64,000 nucleotides of DNA. Source: Puia sp963703355. GTDB lineage: Bacteria; Bacteroidota; Bacteroidia; Chitinophagales; Chitinophagaceae. The stretch spans positions 1,984,001-2,048,000 of the forward strand of contig OY969813.1 of NCBI GenBank assembly GCA_963703355.1, in the 5' to 3' direction. Each line of letters begins with the position of its first letter. The stretch's first letter is position 1. Positions 8,751 through 17,721 of this stretch are shown here, piece after piece. The notes beneath the pieces were generated by a model. The model searched no databases, was not told the origin of the DNA, and was given only the letters and a program-made list of their open reading frames with translations. A program made the position numbers and the translations under genes.

Positions 8751-9911
8751 ATGAGGATAGGAATTGTTTGTTATCCAACGTTTGGAGGAAGTGGTGTTCT
8801 CGCTACGGAACTCGGCAAAGCACTTGCTGATAAAGGGCATCAGGTTCATTTTATAACCTATCAGCAACCAGTACGACTTACGGAATACAATGCAAATATT
8901 TTCTACCATGAAGTAAGGGTGACCACTTATCCGCTTTTTGATTATCCCCCTTACGAGACCGCGCTTTCCAGCACGATGGTAGATGTTATCATAAATCATA
9001 AGCTTGATTTACTGCACGTACATTACGCCATTCCTCATGCTTCGGCGGCATATATGGCAAAAAAAATTGTGGCCACTCAGGGAATCGCCATTCCGGTAAT
9101 TACAACTTTACATGGAACAGACATAACGCTGGTGGGAAGGGACAAAACCCTTGCGCCCGTGGTTGCATTTTCAATAAACGAAAGCGATGCCATTACTGCG
9201 GTTTCCGAAAATTTACGCGATGAAACATATGAAATCTTTGATATCAAGAAAGAGATTGAAGTGATCCCTAATTTTGTGGATCTTGCCAGATTTCACAGAA
9301 AGGCCATTGACCCGTTTCGTAAAGTGATTGCACCAAATAACGAACGCATCATTGTGCATGCTTCCAATTTTCGCAAGATTAAGAGGGTGCTCGATGTAGT
9401 AAAAATCTTCGCAGCTATCAACAAACAGATACCTTCAAAACTATTATTTGTAGGGGACGGTCCCGATCGTCATGATGCAGAAAACCTTTGCAGGGAATTG
9501 GGCATTTGTAATGAGATCAGATTTATAGGCAAACAGGAACAGATAGAAGAAATTCTGGCTGTATCGGATTTATTTATTCTTCCATCGGAATATGAAAGTT
9601 TTGGACTTGCTGCCCTGGAAGCTATGGCTGCCGGAGTGCCACTTATTTCATCAGACGCGGGTGGTTTGCCGGAAATTAATATCAATGGCAAAACCGGTTA
9701 TATGAATCCCGTTGGTGATGTGGCATCTATGAGCAGGAATGCCATTAAAATACTCGAGGATGATGAAACGCTAAAAACGTTTAAGATAAATGCTTCAGAG
9801 CAGGCTAAGAAATTTGACATTCATCATATAGTCCCCATCTATGAACGTCTTTACGACCGGTTCCTTATGAAACAGGCGTCCGCAAAAAAATTGTCTCCTG
9901 AAACTATATAA
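8751..9911 (+). CDS. bshA: N-acetyl-alpha-D-glucosaminyl L-malate synthase
   Basis: 386 aa GT4 glycosyltransferase. The N-terminus (CYPTFGGSGVLATELG), THLHG-like TTLHGTDITLVG, and the donor-site EX7E motif (PSEYESFGLAALEAMAAG) are typical of BshA, which joins UDP-GlcNAc and L-malate in the first step of bacillithiol synthesis. bshB and bshC are not in the window, which is common because these genes are often scattered. It is convergent with the EnvC-like gene, with only 10 bp between stops. Confidence 0.93.
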   Translation: MRIGIVCYPTFGGSGVLATELGKALADKGHQVHFITYQQPVRLTEYNANIFYHEVRVTTYPLFDYPPYETALSSTMVDVIINHKLDLLHVHYAIPHASAAYMAKKIVATQGIAIPVITTLHGTDITLVGRDKTLAPVVAFSINESDAITAVSENLRDETYEIFDIKKEIEVIPNFVDLARFHRKAIDPFRKVIAPNNERIIVHASNFRKIKRVLDVVKIFAAINKQIPSKLLFVGDGPDRHDAENLCRELGICNEIRFIGKQEQIEEILAVSDLFILPSEYESFGLAALEAMAAGVPLISSDAGGLPEININGKTGYMNPVGDVASMSRNAIKILEDDETLKTFKINASEQAKKFDIHHIVPIYERLYDRFLMKQASAKKLSPETI

Positions 9912-9921
9912 TCAGATACAG

Positions 9922-11241
9922 TTATTTACGTAACCATTTTTCGGGATCGAAGAGTCTGTCCTTATCGTCTGAAATTACAAAGTCGAGCTGACCAATGTCT
10001 GCAAGTTTTCCTAATGTCTGACCTAATTTTACTGCTTGCCCTTTTGATACTGCGACGGAAGATAAATTACAATAAGTAGTGAAATACTTGCCGTGTCTGA
10101 TCATTACGGCCATCACATCACCTACGTTGAATACGCTTTGAACATCTCCATCGAAAACTGCAGTTACTGCGGAACCCGTTGGGCTTTCAATGGTAATACC
10201 CTGATTATTGTGAATGATACCCTTGATATATTCATGTGGCCCAAACCGCATGGAAATTGTACCTGAAGCGATAGGCCAGGGCAAATGACCTTTATCTTTT
10301 TCAAAGTTTCCTGATAATGCAATGTCTGCTGATGTATTAAAAATATTTTCTGAGGCAGGTTTTGTAGCAGGTTTTATTGTTGACGGCATCAGTCCTGTAC
10401 CGGTGTTGCCAGCTGTCGTTTTGGCCGCGTCAGTTTTTTCCGTAACAGCTGCAGCAGAAGCGGATGATGATTCCGAGGCAGCTTTTTTCTTTGCTTCACG
10501 AATAGCATCTTCCCTTGCTCTGCGTATGGCAGCTGCTATCGCATTCCCAAGTTTCTGATCCTGTTTTTGTTTGGCATTCATCTGCTTTTTCAGTTCCTTT
10601 TCCTGGCCCTGAAGCTGTTCAACCACCTGATCCTTTTCTTTTTTTTCAACCTCCAATACCTGTCTTTCCTTATTTTGTTTCACCAGCGCTTCATCTTTCT
10701 CAACACGCGTTCTCTTAAGGCCGTCGATCTTGTTCTGCAGCAGCACCTGGGTTTTCAGAATATTATCAGCTCTCTGTTCCCGGTAAGTTCTGTATGATTT
10801 AAGATATTCAACTCTTTTAATTGCGTCATTAAAATTGCCGGCAGCGAAAATAAAATTCAGATAATCGTAATTGGTTCTGTTTTCGTAGGCATAAATAACA
10901 CTTTCAGCGTATTGTTTGCGAAGTGTATCCAGCTCTTTTTTTAATTTTATTATTTCCGACCAGGAGTTGTTCATGTCGGCCTGAATAAAATTGAGTTGTT
11001 GATTGATATTTGAAATGGCTGCTTCTCTCAGACGCAGCCTTTTTTGCAGCAGCGCTAATTGTCCGAGTGTCTGTTTCCTGTTTTTGTGTGTGACGTCAAG
11101 AGAATTTTTTACATCTTCTATCTCTTTTTGAATGGACGCCCGTTCTTTTTCGAGCTCACTCCGACTCTGAGCAGGTGCCTGCGCCCGGATGATGTTGAAA
11201 GAGCAAAAGAAAAAAATAAAAAGAAATACTGGTTTTCGCAT
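9922..11241 (-). CDS. EnvC-like murein hydrolase activator with degenerate LytM (M23) domain
   Basis: 439 aa. Signal peptide, long coiled coil (about 25-230), an Ala/Lys-rich linker, then a C-terminal M23-fold domain (about 320-439). The zinc site is lost: the HxxxD His and Asp correspond to N346 and T350, the late HxH is replaced in GQLDFV, and the YxHL His is Asn (YCNL); only H383 remains. This matches EnvC/NlpD-type activators, which switch on amidases at division rather than cut peptidoglycan. Last gene of the probable porV-ispF-dut-DUF4292-envC transcript; the spacing to DUF4292 is 38 bp. Confidence 0.87.
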   Translation of the reverse strand: MRKPVFLFIFFFCSFNIIRAQAPAQSRSELEKERASIQKEIEDVKNSLDVTHKNRKQTLGQLALLQKRLRLREAAISNINQQLNFIQADMNNSWSEIIKLKKELDTLRKQYAESVIYAYENRTNYDYLNFIFAAGNFNDAIKRVEYLKSYRTYREQRADNILKTQVLLQNKIDGLKRTRVEKDEALVKQNKERQVLEVEKKEKDQVVEQLQGQEKELKKQMNAKQKQDQKLGNAIAAAIRRAREDAIREAKKKAASESSSASAAAVTEKTDAAKTTAGNTGTGLMPSTIKPATKPASENIFNTSADIALSGNFEKDKGHLPWPIASGTISMRFGPHEYIKGIIHNNQGITIESPTGSAVTAVFDGDVQSVFNVGDVMAVMIRHGKYFTTYCNLSSVAVSKGQAVKLGQTLGKLADIGQLDFVISDDKDRLFDPEKWLRK

Positions 11242-11279
11242 ATGCGTTTGACGTTCGGGATGAAGTTACTGTATAACGA

Positions 11280-12137
11280 TTAGTTGTGTTTATAATTTTT
11301 CGGAATGGCGAATGGAAAATCTAAAGTCTCGTTAAAATGAATATTCTTAAAACTCATCTCCACATCGAGTCTGCCTTTTTCTGAAACTACAATTTTACGG
11401 TAGGTAGAGAAAAGAACGGTGTCTGTTTTTTCATAGTCACCGTAACTGAGATCGCAGGAACGATCCTTCATCTGATCCACGTCGTCCAGTATACTATGTT
11501 TCAGCGTGAGATCATTGTTCAGCGTAAGGTAGTTTCTGAAAACCGGGCCTACGCTCAAAACGGATATCCCCTGAACATCTTTCAGGTAGTACAGAATATT
11601 GCTGTCGAGATAAACAGGATTTCCAAGGATCAGCGATTGCAGCATATTGAAATCGAAAGGAAGGTGTGTAATTTCCTGCAGATATCCGATTGATCGTTGC
11701 TGATAAATCTTATCCAATTTGTTCAACACTTTTGCGCTATCGGGGGTGATCAGTACCCTGAATGCTTCTATGCCGAGCAAAGTGGCGTTGATAGAAATCC
11801 AGATCTTCTTATCCTTCTGTAACCGTACGAATGCGTTGAATTCATAATCTTTTCCATCGGTGGCCTCATAATGAACTTTCAATTTCGCCGAAAATGAATT
11901 GCAGTCTATACTATTTGATTTGATACGACTGTATACCTGATGGATATATTTCAACGAGTCAGCATGTAAATCTTCGATGGTAGCTGTATCTGTTTTTCTT
12001 TTAACGGTATCTTTTTTACTTATAGCGGTCGTAATTTTTTTTGCAGAGCGACAGGACGTTTGTATCATCGCGACACAGAGCACCAGTAACAGAAAAAAAC
12101 ACATCTTTAGAAAAAAAAACTTTCGGGTACTTCCCAT
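11280..12137 (-). CDS. DUF4292 family putative lipoprotein
   Basis: 285 aa. A hydrophobic N-terminus is followed by TSCRSAKK, a plausible lipoprotein cleavage site. The body (FSAKLKVHYEATDGKDYEFNAFVRL, LLGIEAFRVLITPDSA) matches DUF4292, a Bacteroidota envelope family with weak similarity to outer-membrane lipoprotein carrier folds; function is not established. Its place between dut and an EnvC-like gene is a commonly seen Bacteroidota order, which suggests an envelope or division role (inference). Confidence 0.82.
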   Translation of the reverse strand: MGSTRKFFFLKMCFFLLLVLCVAMIQTSCRSAKKITTAISKKDTVKRKTDTATIEDLHADSLKYIHQVYSRIKSNSIDCNSFSAKLKVHYEATDGKDYEFNAFVRLQKDKKIWISINATLLGIEAFRVLITPDSAKVLNKLDKIYQQRSIGYLQEITHLPFDFNMLQSLILGNPVYLDSNILYYLKDVQGISVLSVGPVFRNYLTLNNDLTLKHSILDDVDQMKDRSCDLSYGDYEKTDTVLFSTYRKIVVSEKGRLDVEMSFKNIHFNETLDFPFAIPKNYKHN

Positions 12138-12185
12138 ATTCGAGATTCTTAACTTTTAAAGTTGATTACTATCTGGATCCGTCTT

Positions 12186-12626
12186 TTAGGCTTTTCCCGT
12201 ATGACCGAAACCGCCATCGTTTCTGGCCGTCTGATTTAATTCGATTACCGGTTGCCAGTCGACTTTTTCAACCCTTGCAACGATTATTTGTGCAATTCTT
12301 TCGCCAGGCTGTATCTGTTGTTCAGTGTTTGAAAGATTGATAAGAATCACTTTTAACTCTCCCCGGTAGTCAGCATCAATGGTACCTGGGGAATTTAAAC
12401 AGGTGATGCCCTGTTTTAGTGCAAGTCCGCTTCGCGGCCTGACCTGGGCTTCATACCCTGATGGTAATTCGATAAATATACCAGTTGGAACTAGTTGTCT
12501 CTCCATAGGCCGCAGAATAACTGGTTCCGGAATATTTGCTTTCAAATCCATGCCCGCAGCACCGGGTGTAGCATAAGACGGCATGGGAAAATTTGACCTA
12601 TTGATGATCTTGACAGGAATGGACAT
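12186..12626 (-). CDS. dut: dUTP diphosphatase
   Basis: 146 aa, the usual trimeric dUTPase length. All five motifs are visible: GAAGMDL (1), RPRSGLA (2), GTIDADYRGE with the catalytic Asp and specificity loop (3), GERIAQIIV (4) and a motif-5 variant RNDGGFGHTG near the C-terminus. It hydrolyses dUTP to dUMP and keeps uracil out of DNA. It lies 14 bp after ispF on the same strand. Confidence 0.96.
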   Translation of the reverse strand: MSIPVKIINRSNFPMPSYATPGAAGMDLKANIPEPVILRPMERQLVPTGIFIELPSGYEAQVRPRSGLALKQGITCLNSPGTIDADYRGELKVILINLSNTEQQIQPGERIAQIIVARVEKVDWQPVIELNQTARNDGGFGHTGKA

Positions 12627-12640
12627 GCCCGCAAAGGTAA

Positions 12641-13123
12641 TTAATCCGCCTTCCTTAGCAATACAATCGCCTGCGCCATAATTCCTTCTTCATTCCCTAT
12701 GAAACCAAGTTTTTCAGTAGTAGTTGCCTTGATAGAAATGTCGTCTGTGGTGATTTCCAGAATACCCGAAATTATAACGCGCATTTCGGAAGCATACTTC
12801 ATGATTTTTGGTTCTTCCAGGCAGATTACGGTATCTAGATTGACGATGCGGAATCCTTTTTGCCGGATGAGTGCATACGTTCTGGAAAGTAGAATTTTGC
12901 TATCGATATTTTTCAGACTCATATCGGAATCCGGGAAATGAGTTCCGATGTCACCCATGCTGAGTGCACCCAGCATGGCGTCGCAAATAGCATGCAACAA
13001 TACATCCGCATCACTGTGACCCAACGCACCTTTGCTGTGGGGGATTTCAACACCTCCCAACCATAATTTTCTACCGGTAACAAGCTGATGAAAATCTGTA
13101 CCCAGACCAATACGATAAGACAT
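12641..13123 (-). CDS. ispF: 2-C-methyl-D-erythritol 2,4-cyclodiphosphate synthase
   Basis: 160 aa. The zinc-binding D-x-H in GTDFHQL, LGHSDADVLLHAICDAMLGA, GDIGTHFPDSD and KATTTEKLGFIGNEEGI are diagnostic of IspF. It forms the cyclic diphosphate in the non-mevalonate isoprenoid pathway in the cytoplasm. It begins 10 bp after the porV stop on the same strand, so it is probably co-transcribed with it; no other MEP-pathway genes are in the window. Confidence 0.96.
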   Translation of the reverse strand: MSYRIGLGTDFHQLVTGRKLWLGGVEIPHSKGALGHSDADVLLHAICDAMLGALSMGDIGTHFPDSDMSLKNIDSKILLSRTYALIRQKGFRIVNLDTVICLEEPKIMKYASEMRVIISGILEITTDDISIKATTTEKLGFIGNEEGIMAQAIVLLRKAD

Positions 13124-13133
13124 AACTAAGAAA

Positions 13134-14309
13134 TTATTGGTCTGTTCCGCTGGTTCCTACTGCTGGACCATCCAGATCAAACACCAAACCAAATCGTATC
13201 GTATTTGAAAGTGGATTTCTGGTTATACCGGATCCTGATGGAATCAGGTATGAAAAATTCAACCCAAGCATATTATACTTAAGTCCGATACCCATGGTGA
13301 AATATTGTCTGCCGCCCTGGTCCTGACTTTCATAAAAATATCCCAGGCGCAAAGAAAACTGGTCCATATACGTATACTCCGCACCGATAGATGCATTCAC
13401 CGTGTTCCATTGTCCATTAAATGATTTAAACCAGCTGCTAACTACACTTTGGCTATAATAAGCCTGTAGCGCTTCGGTACTTACGGTATCTACGCCGGGA
13501 GCGGGTTCAGGAGGAGCCGGAACCAGTAATTTGTTGAGGTCCAGGCCAAAGCTGATTTTATTCTGCTCGTCAAAGACTTTCGTATAATTTCCACCAAGTC
13601 CCATATTGGCGGGAATATATTCTTTCTGTGTTGCATCGTTGGTATAGCCGATTTTCGTACCAAGATTGGATAAAACAAAGCCGAAAGTCCACCCTTCCTT
13701 GTTAGCGGCCACGTTTTTGTATGTCAAGGAAACATCTGCTGCAACTGCCTCGCCGGCTTTATATGCGGAAATACTTCCTGAAGCTGCTGCTGCACCCAGG
13801 GTAAGGTTGGAATTGATATACCTTAAAGCAAGTCCGATTCCCAATTTATCTGAGAGCTTACGTGAGTAACCGAGATCAAATGCAAATTCGCGGGGTCTGC
13901 CTTCACCCCAGTTATTTCCGTTATAATCAGAAAACTGGATACTACCCAGACTGAAATACCGAAGATCCGCCGTAATGCCCTCATTATCATTTATTTTATG
14001 GTATCCGGAAGCAGCCAACAGGTAAACATCATTCAGACCAAGGTCCTTTAGCCAGGGAGTGTACGTAATACCAATACCTGTTTTATAATCTGAAAAAGGC
14101 GTTTTGGAAAGGTTATAAAAACCGGAGTTCGCATCGGGTGAGGTAGCGATACCTTCTTCGCCCATCCCACCTGCACGGGCATCGGGGGATATTCTTAAAA
14201 AAGGAACTGCGGTAGTAACTACATTAACCGGATTCGTTTGGGCACTCACTAAGTAAAAAGACAACACTCCGCATAATGAAGCAGTCAGACGGAAAAACAG
14301 TCGTTTCAT
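13134..14309 (-). CDS. porV: Type IX secretion outer-membrane protein PorV (LptO)
   Basis: 391 aa from the ATG at 14309; an in-frame ATG at 14378 would add 23 residues before an otherwise normal signal peptide (MKRLFFRL...SAQ), so the shorter start is preferred. The mature N-terminus (TAVPFLRISPDARAGGMGEEGIATSPD) is the PorV/PorQ hallmark, followed by a FadL-like beta barrel. PorV shuttles T9SS cargo from the SprA translocon to the PorU sortase. It is divergent from gldJ; porU, often between the two, is not here. Confidence 0.92.
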   Translation of the reverse strand: MKRLFFRLTASLCGVLSFYLVSAQTNPVNVVTTAVPFLRISPDARAGGMGEEGIATSPDANSGFYNLSKTPFSDYKTGIGITYTPWLKDLGLNDVYLLAASGYHKINDNEGITADLRYFSLGSIQFSDYNGNNWGEGRPREFAFDLGYSRKLSDKLGIGLALRYINSNLTLGAAAASGSISAYKAGEAVAADVSLTYKNVAANKEGWTFGFVLSNLGTKIGYTNDATQKEYIPANMGLGGNYTKVFDEQNKISFGLDLNKLLVPAPPEPAPGVDTVSTEALQAYYSQSVVSSWFKSFNGQWNTVNASIGAEYTYMDQFSLRLGYFYESQDQGGRQYFTMGIGLKYNMLGLNFSYLIPSGSGITRNPLSNTIRFGLVFDLDGPAVGTSGTDQ

Positions 14310-14750
14310 GTAATTTAATTTAGCTTTAAAAGGAACTGACCGTAAAATAAAACTATGGCCGTCAAAAAACCGTCGCACAGATTTATTTCAGCAATTAGAG
14401 GGTAGAAATTTTCAATAGCTAATCATGTGGTTTTTAGTGAGTTCCAATTCTGGTTGTCGCTCAGAGACTTTTTAACATACAGTCTGATGAAGACATACCC
14501 GTACTTCCGACAATCCAACGTAAACAATACCAGAATATTGCGCAAGTTAGTGGTTTCACGGAAAGAGCAAAGGTAAGCAAAAAGAAGTCCAATTTATAAA
14601 CGGTTTAACATTCCCAAAACGGGATTTTTTCCATCAAACAAACTAATTTCGTGATCCGTGCGTATTAAGAGTTCAGGGGGCTCATTTTTACAATATTTGT
14701 TTCAAAACCACGTTTCTACACCTAACATATCACGGTTAAATGCGTTTTCT
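14310..14750. promoter_or_regulatory. Long divergent intergenic region between porV and gldJ
   Basis: About 440 bp without a supported gene. It holds an exact -7-like TACCTTTG on the minus strand (14568-14575), without a well-placed -33 box; if used, porV would have a leader of about 255 nt. On the plus strand only imperfect matches are seen (TAATTTCG near 14644). No tRNA, riboswitch or repeat was recognised. Confidence 0.4.
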
Positions 14751-16292
14751 ATGAATCTCAAAAATCTAGTTATCCTTGCTTCCTGTGCCGCAGCAATGGC
14801 TTCTTGTAAAACAAAGACCCAATCGTCTGCTGTAACCGGCTGGAATTATAACGATAAGAACATGGGGGGGTACCAGGTATCCAAAGAAAAGGAACAGCGT
14901 ACCGGTCCGGGACTGGTATTTATTCAGGGGGGCACATTTACCATGGGAGCCACTGAAGAAGACGTTATGAGTGAATGGAACAATATTCCACGTCGCGTAA
15001 CAGTAAACTCATTTTATATAGACAGAACCGAAGTAGCGAACGTTCACTATCGCGAATATCTATACTGGATCAATAATGTTTTCGAGGGTGACGAATATCA
15101 GACGGTTCGAAACAATGCACTTCCCGATACACTGGTATGGAGAAGTGAGCTTGCTTACAATGAACCACTGGTAGAATATTATTTCCGCCATCCTTCCTAT
15201 AACTACTACCCAGTTGTAGGTGTTAACTGGAGACAGGCAAAAGATTTTTGTTTGTGGAGAACTGACCGCGTAAATGAAAAAGCATTAGTAGATCGTGGTT
15301 ATATCAATAAAAACTCATTGAAAAATATTCAGGGGCTGGGTCAGGAGAATTTTAATACAAAATCCTATCTGGTCGGTGAATATCAGGCAACACCTGGTGC
15401 TGCAGCCAAATCAAAAAAGAACGAATTAAAGAATCCAAATGGTACTCCGCGCACGCAGGTAACATTTGAGGATGGTATCCTGCTTCCTTCTTATCGTCTG
15501 CCAACAGAAGCAGAATGGGAATATGCAGCTCTTGGATACATCAATCAGAATCCCTCACCAAGTAACACTGATAAGAAAAGAGGTGAAGAGCTGGTGGCAA
15601 ACAAACAGGTTTATTCCTGGAGCCAGAATGTGAATGGTTTACGTGATTCACGTCGTGGTACATGGCAGGGAACATTTCTTGCAAACTTTAAAAGAGGAAA
15701 CGGAGATAATATGGGGGTAGCTGGTGGATTAAATGACAACGCTGTATATACAGCGGATGTAACGTCTTTTTATCCGAACGGTTTCGGTCTGTACAATATG
15801 TCGGGTAACGTTAGTGAGTGGGTAGAAGACGTGTTTCGTCCTCTTTCTTCTCAGGACGTTAACGGAGTTGCTCCTTTCCGTGGTAACAAATTTGAAACGA
15901 TGGATTTAGGCAAAGAAGGCAAACCTGAAAGGGACAGCCTTGGCCGGATCAAATATCGCGATGTCACTGATAAAGAAAGCGAAAACAGAAGAAACTATCA
16001 AAAGGGTAATGTAATTAATTATCTGGATGGTGACTCTCTGATCGCAGGCATCAGTTACGGTTATGGCAAAACAACGCTTATCAGCGACAAATCAAGAGTT
16101 ATCAAAGGTGGTAGCTGGGACGATCGTGCTTACTGGCTTGGCCCTGGTACACGCCGCTTCATGGAAGAAGACCAGGCAAGTTCGACTGTAGGGTTCCGTT
16201 GTGCAATGGATCGAGTGGGAAGTGCGGCTGGCAACGGAAGACAAACAGGTATCAGTTATAAAACAAGAAAACAAAACGCACGCAAACAGTAA
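14751..16292 (+). CDS. gldJ: Gliding motility lipoprotein GldJ (SUMF1/FGE-sulfatase fold)
   Basis: 513 aa from ATG 14751. This start gives a lipoprotein signal ending MASC (C19); an upstream ATG at 14658 would bury it. The ATGWNYNDKNMGGYQV-like entry, GPGLVFIQGGTFTMG, YPVVGVNWRQAKDFCLWRTDRVNE, LPTEAEWEYAA and a C-terminal GFRCAM are the formylglycine-generating-enzyme-like fold. The N-terminal region and the SELAYNEPLVEYYFRHPSY segment fit GldJ rather than GldK. GldJ stabilises other Gld proteins and is needed for T9SS and gliding in Flavobacterium. murF follows, an order I recall from other Bacteroidota. Confidence 0.88.
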   Translation: MNLKNLVILASCAAAMASCKTKTQSSAVTGWNYNDKNMGGYQVSKEKEQRTGPGLVFIQGGTFTMGATEEDVMSEWNNIPRRVTVNSFYIDRTEVANVHYREYLYWINNVFEGDEYQTVRNNALPDTLVWRSELAYNEPLVEYYFRHPSYNYYPVVGVNWRQAKDFCLWRTDRVNEKALVDRGYINKNSLKNIQGLGQENFNTKSYLVGEYQATPGAAAKSKKNELKNPNGTPRTQVTFEDGILLPSYRLPTEAEWEYAALGYINQNPSPSNTDKKRGEELVANKQVYSWSQNVNGLRDSRRGTWQGTFLANFKRGNGDNMGVAGGLNDNAVYTADVTSFYPNGFGLYNMSGNVSEWVEDVFRPLSSQDVNGVAPFRGNKFETMDLGKEGKPERDSLGRIKYRDVTDKESENRRNYQKGNVINYLDGDSLIAGISYGYGKTTLISDKSRVIKGGSWDDRAYWLGPGTRRFMEEDQASSTVGFRCAMDRVGSAAGNGRQTGISYKTRKQNARKQ

Positions 16293-16309
16293 CTCATTTA
16301 TAAAAACTC

Positions 16310-16346
16310 AAAAAAGCCATCCCGCTTACGGCAGGATGGCTTTTTT
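16310..16346 (+). terminator. Rho-independent terminator after gldJ
   Basis: Seven-bp stem GCCATCC/GGATGGC (16316-16322 with 16334-16340) flanked by six A and followed by six T. The A-run on the other side would also allow function on the minus strand. It separates gldJ from murF. Confidence 0.85.
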
Positions 16347-16375
16347 GTTTATTTTCAGTCGAACAATTTTGAAAT

Positions 16376-17713
16376 ATGGGAGAAGCCAGCACCTCAGATC
16401 AGTTTCACGGCCGGTTTACAATTGAGAATTTATATAAAATTTATCTGGAGCATCCGATTGTCAGCACCGACACGCGAAAAGTTGGAAAAGGTGATTTATT
16501 CTTTGCCCTGAAAGGTGAACACTTTAATGGAAATCTTTTTGCCAAGCAGGCCCTTGATAACGGAGCTGCTTATGCGATTATAGATGAGACGCCGGTTGTA
16601 GATGATCATCGTTTTATTCTTGTTGAAAATGCTTTAAAGTGTTTGCAGTTGTTGGCTGCTCATCACCGAAATCAGTTCTCCATCCCGTTCCTCGCTATCA
16701 CGGGTAGTAACGGCAAGACGACAACTAAAGAACTTGTGCACGCCGTGCTTTCAGAGAAATACAAAACCTATACGACAGAAGGCAATCTGAACAATCATAT
16801 TGGCATACCCCTTACCCTTTTAAAAATCCGAAGTGACGCAGAAATGGCGATCGTTGAAATGGGGGCAAATCATCGTGAAGAAATTGCAGGATATTGCGCT
16901 TATACAAGGCCTACTCATGGAATCATTACGAATGCCGGCAAAGCACATCTCGAAGGGTTCGGAGGTGTTGAAGGCGTTAAAAAAGGAAAAGGTGAGCTAT
17001 TTGACTATCTCCGTGCGCATAATGGCACTGCCTTCATTATGTGGGACTATGATTACCTGCATCAGATGAGTGTAGGAATAAAACATATCATTACCTATGG
17101 GACATCCAATGCGGATCTCACTGGTTTCGCTGAATCTGCGGCACCCTTTCTTCGCGTACGCATTACTAAAGGCGGGAATCCTGACTCGATACAAACCAGG
17201 ATGACGGGCGAATATAATTTGCCTAACGTGCTCGCCGCCGTTGCGGTGGGCCAATATTTTGACGTGGGTGATTCATCGATAAAAAAAGGTATTGAAAACT
17301 ACGAACCATCCAATAGCCGTTCCCAAATAATATCAGCAGGTACAAATACCATCATACTGGATGCATACAATGCGAATCCTTCCAGTATGAAACTGGCGAT
17401 AGAAAATTTTATTAAATTTCCCGCTAAAGACAAAGTGCTACTGCTGGGTGGTATGGCAGAACTTGGTTCGGAAAGTATAACAGAGCACGAGTTCATTCTG
17501 CACCAGATTGAATTGCATCAATGGAAAGAAGTCATTCTTGTAGGAGGCGATTTTTTAAAAATAAAACATCCCTATAAAAACTTTGATAATTCTGCTGAAG
17601 CCGGAATATGGCTGTCTTCGCAAAAGTTTCAACAAACGGCATTTCTCATTAAAGGATCCCGCAGCATGCAAATGGAAAAAGTGGTAGCTTATTTAATTTC
17701 TAAAGCTCAGTAG
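16376..17713 (+). CDS. murF: UDP-N-acetylmuramoyl-tripeptide--D-alanyl-D-alanine ligase
   Basis: 445 aa Mur ligase. The ATP-binding loop TGSNGKTTTK (109-118), VEMGANHREEIAGYCAYTRPTHGIITN, the substrate motif EGNLNNHIG and the C-terminal-domain LDAYNANPSSM are typical of MurF, which adds D-Ala-D-Ala to complete the cytoplasmic peptidoglycan precursor. The STDTRKV segment matches the N-terminal UDP-binding domain. Separated from gldJ by a strong terminator, so it probably has its own promoter. Confidence 0.95.
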   Translation: MGEASTSDQFHGRFTIENLYKIYLEHPIVSTDTRKVGKGDLFFALKGEHFNGNLFAKQALDNGAAYAIIDETPVVDDHRFILVENALKCLQLLAAHHRNQFSIPFLAITGSNGKTTTKELVHAVLSEKYKTYTTEGNLNNHIGIPLTLLKIRSDAEMAIVEMGANHREEIAGYCAYTRPTHGIITNAGKAHLEGFGGVEGVKKGKGELFDYLRAHNGTAFIMWDYDYLHQMSVGIKHIITYGTSNADLTGFAESAAPFLRVRITKGGNPDSIQTRMTGEYNLPNVLAAVAVGQYFDVGDSSIKKGIENYEPSNSRSQIISAGTNTIILDAYNANPSSMKLAIENFIKFPAKDKVLLLGGMAELGSESITEHEFILHQIELHQWKEVILVGGDFLKIKHPYKNFDNSAEAGIWLSSQKFQQTAFLIKGSRSMQMEKVVAYLISKAQ

Positions 17714-17721
17714 GACACGAT

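Noticed and set aside
10322..10718. Open frames rich in Ala/Val or Phe/Pro opposite the EnvC-like gene
   Set aside because: Shadow frames of the Lys/Ala-rich coiled coil; no start signals.
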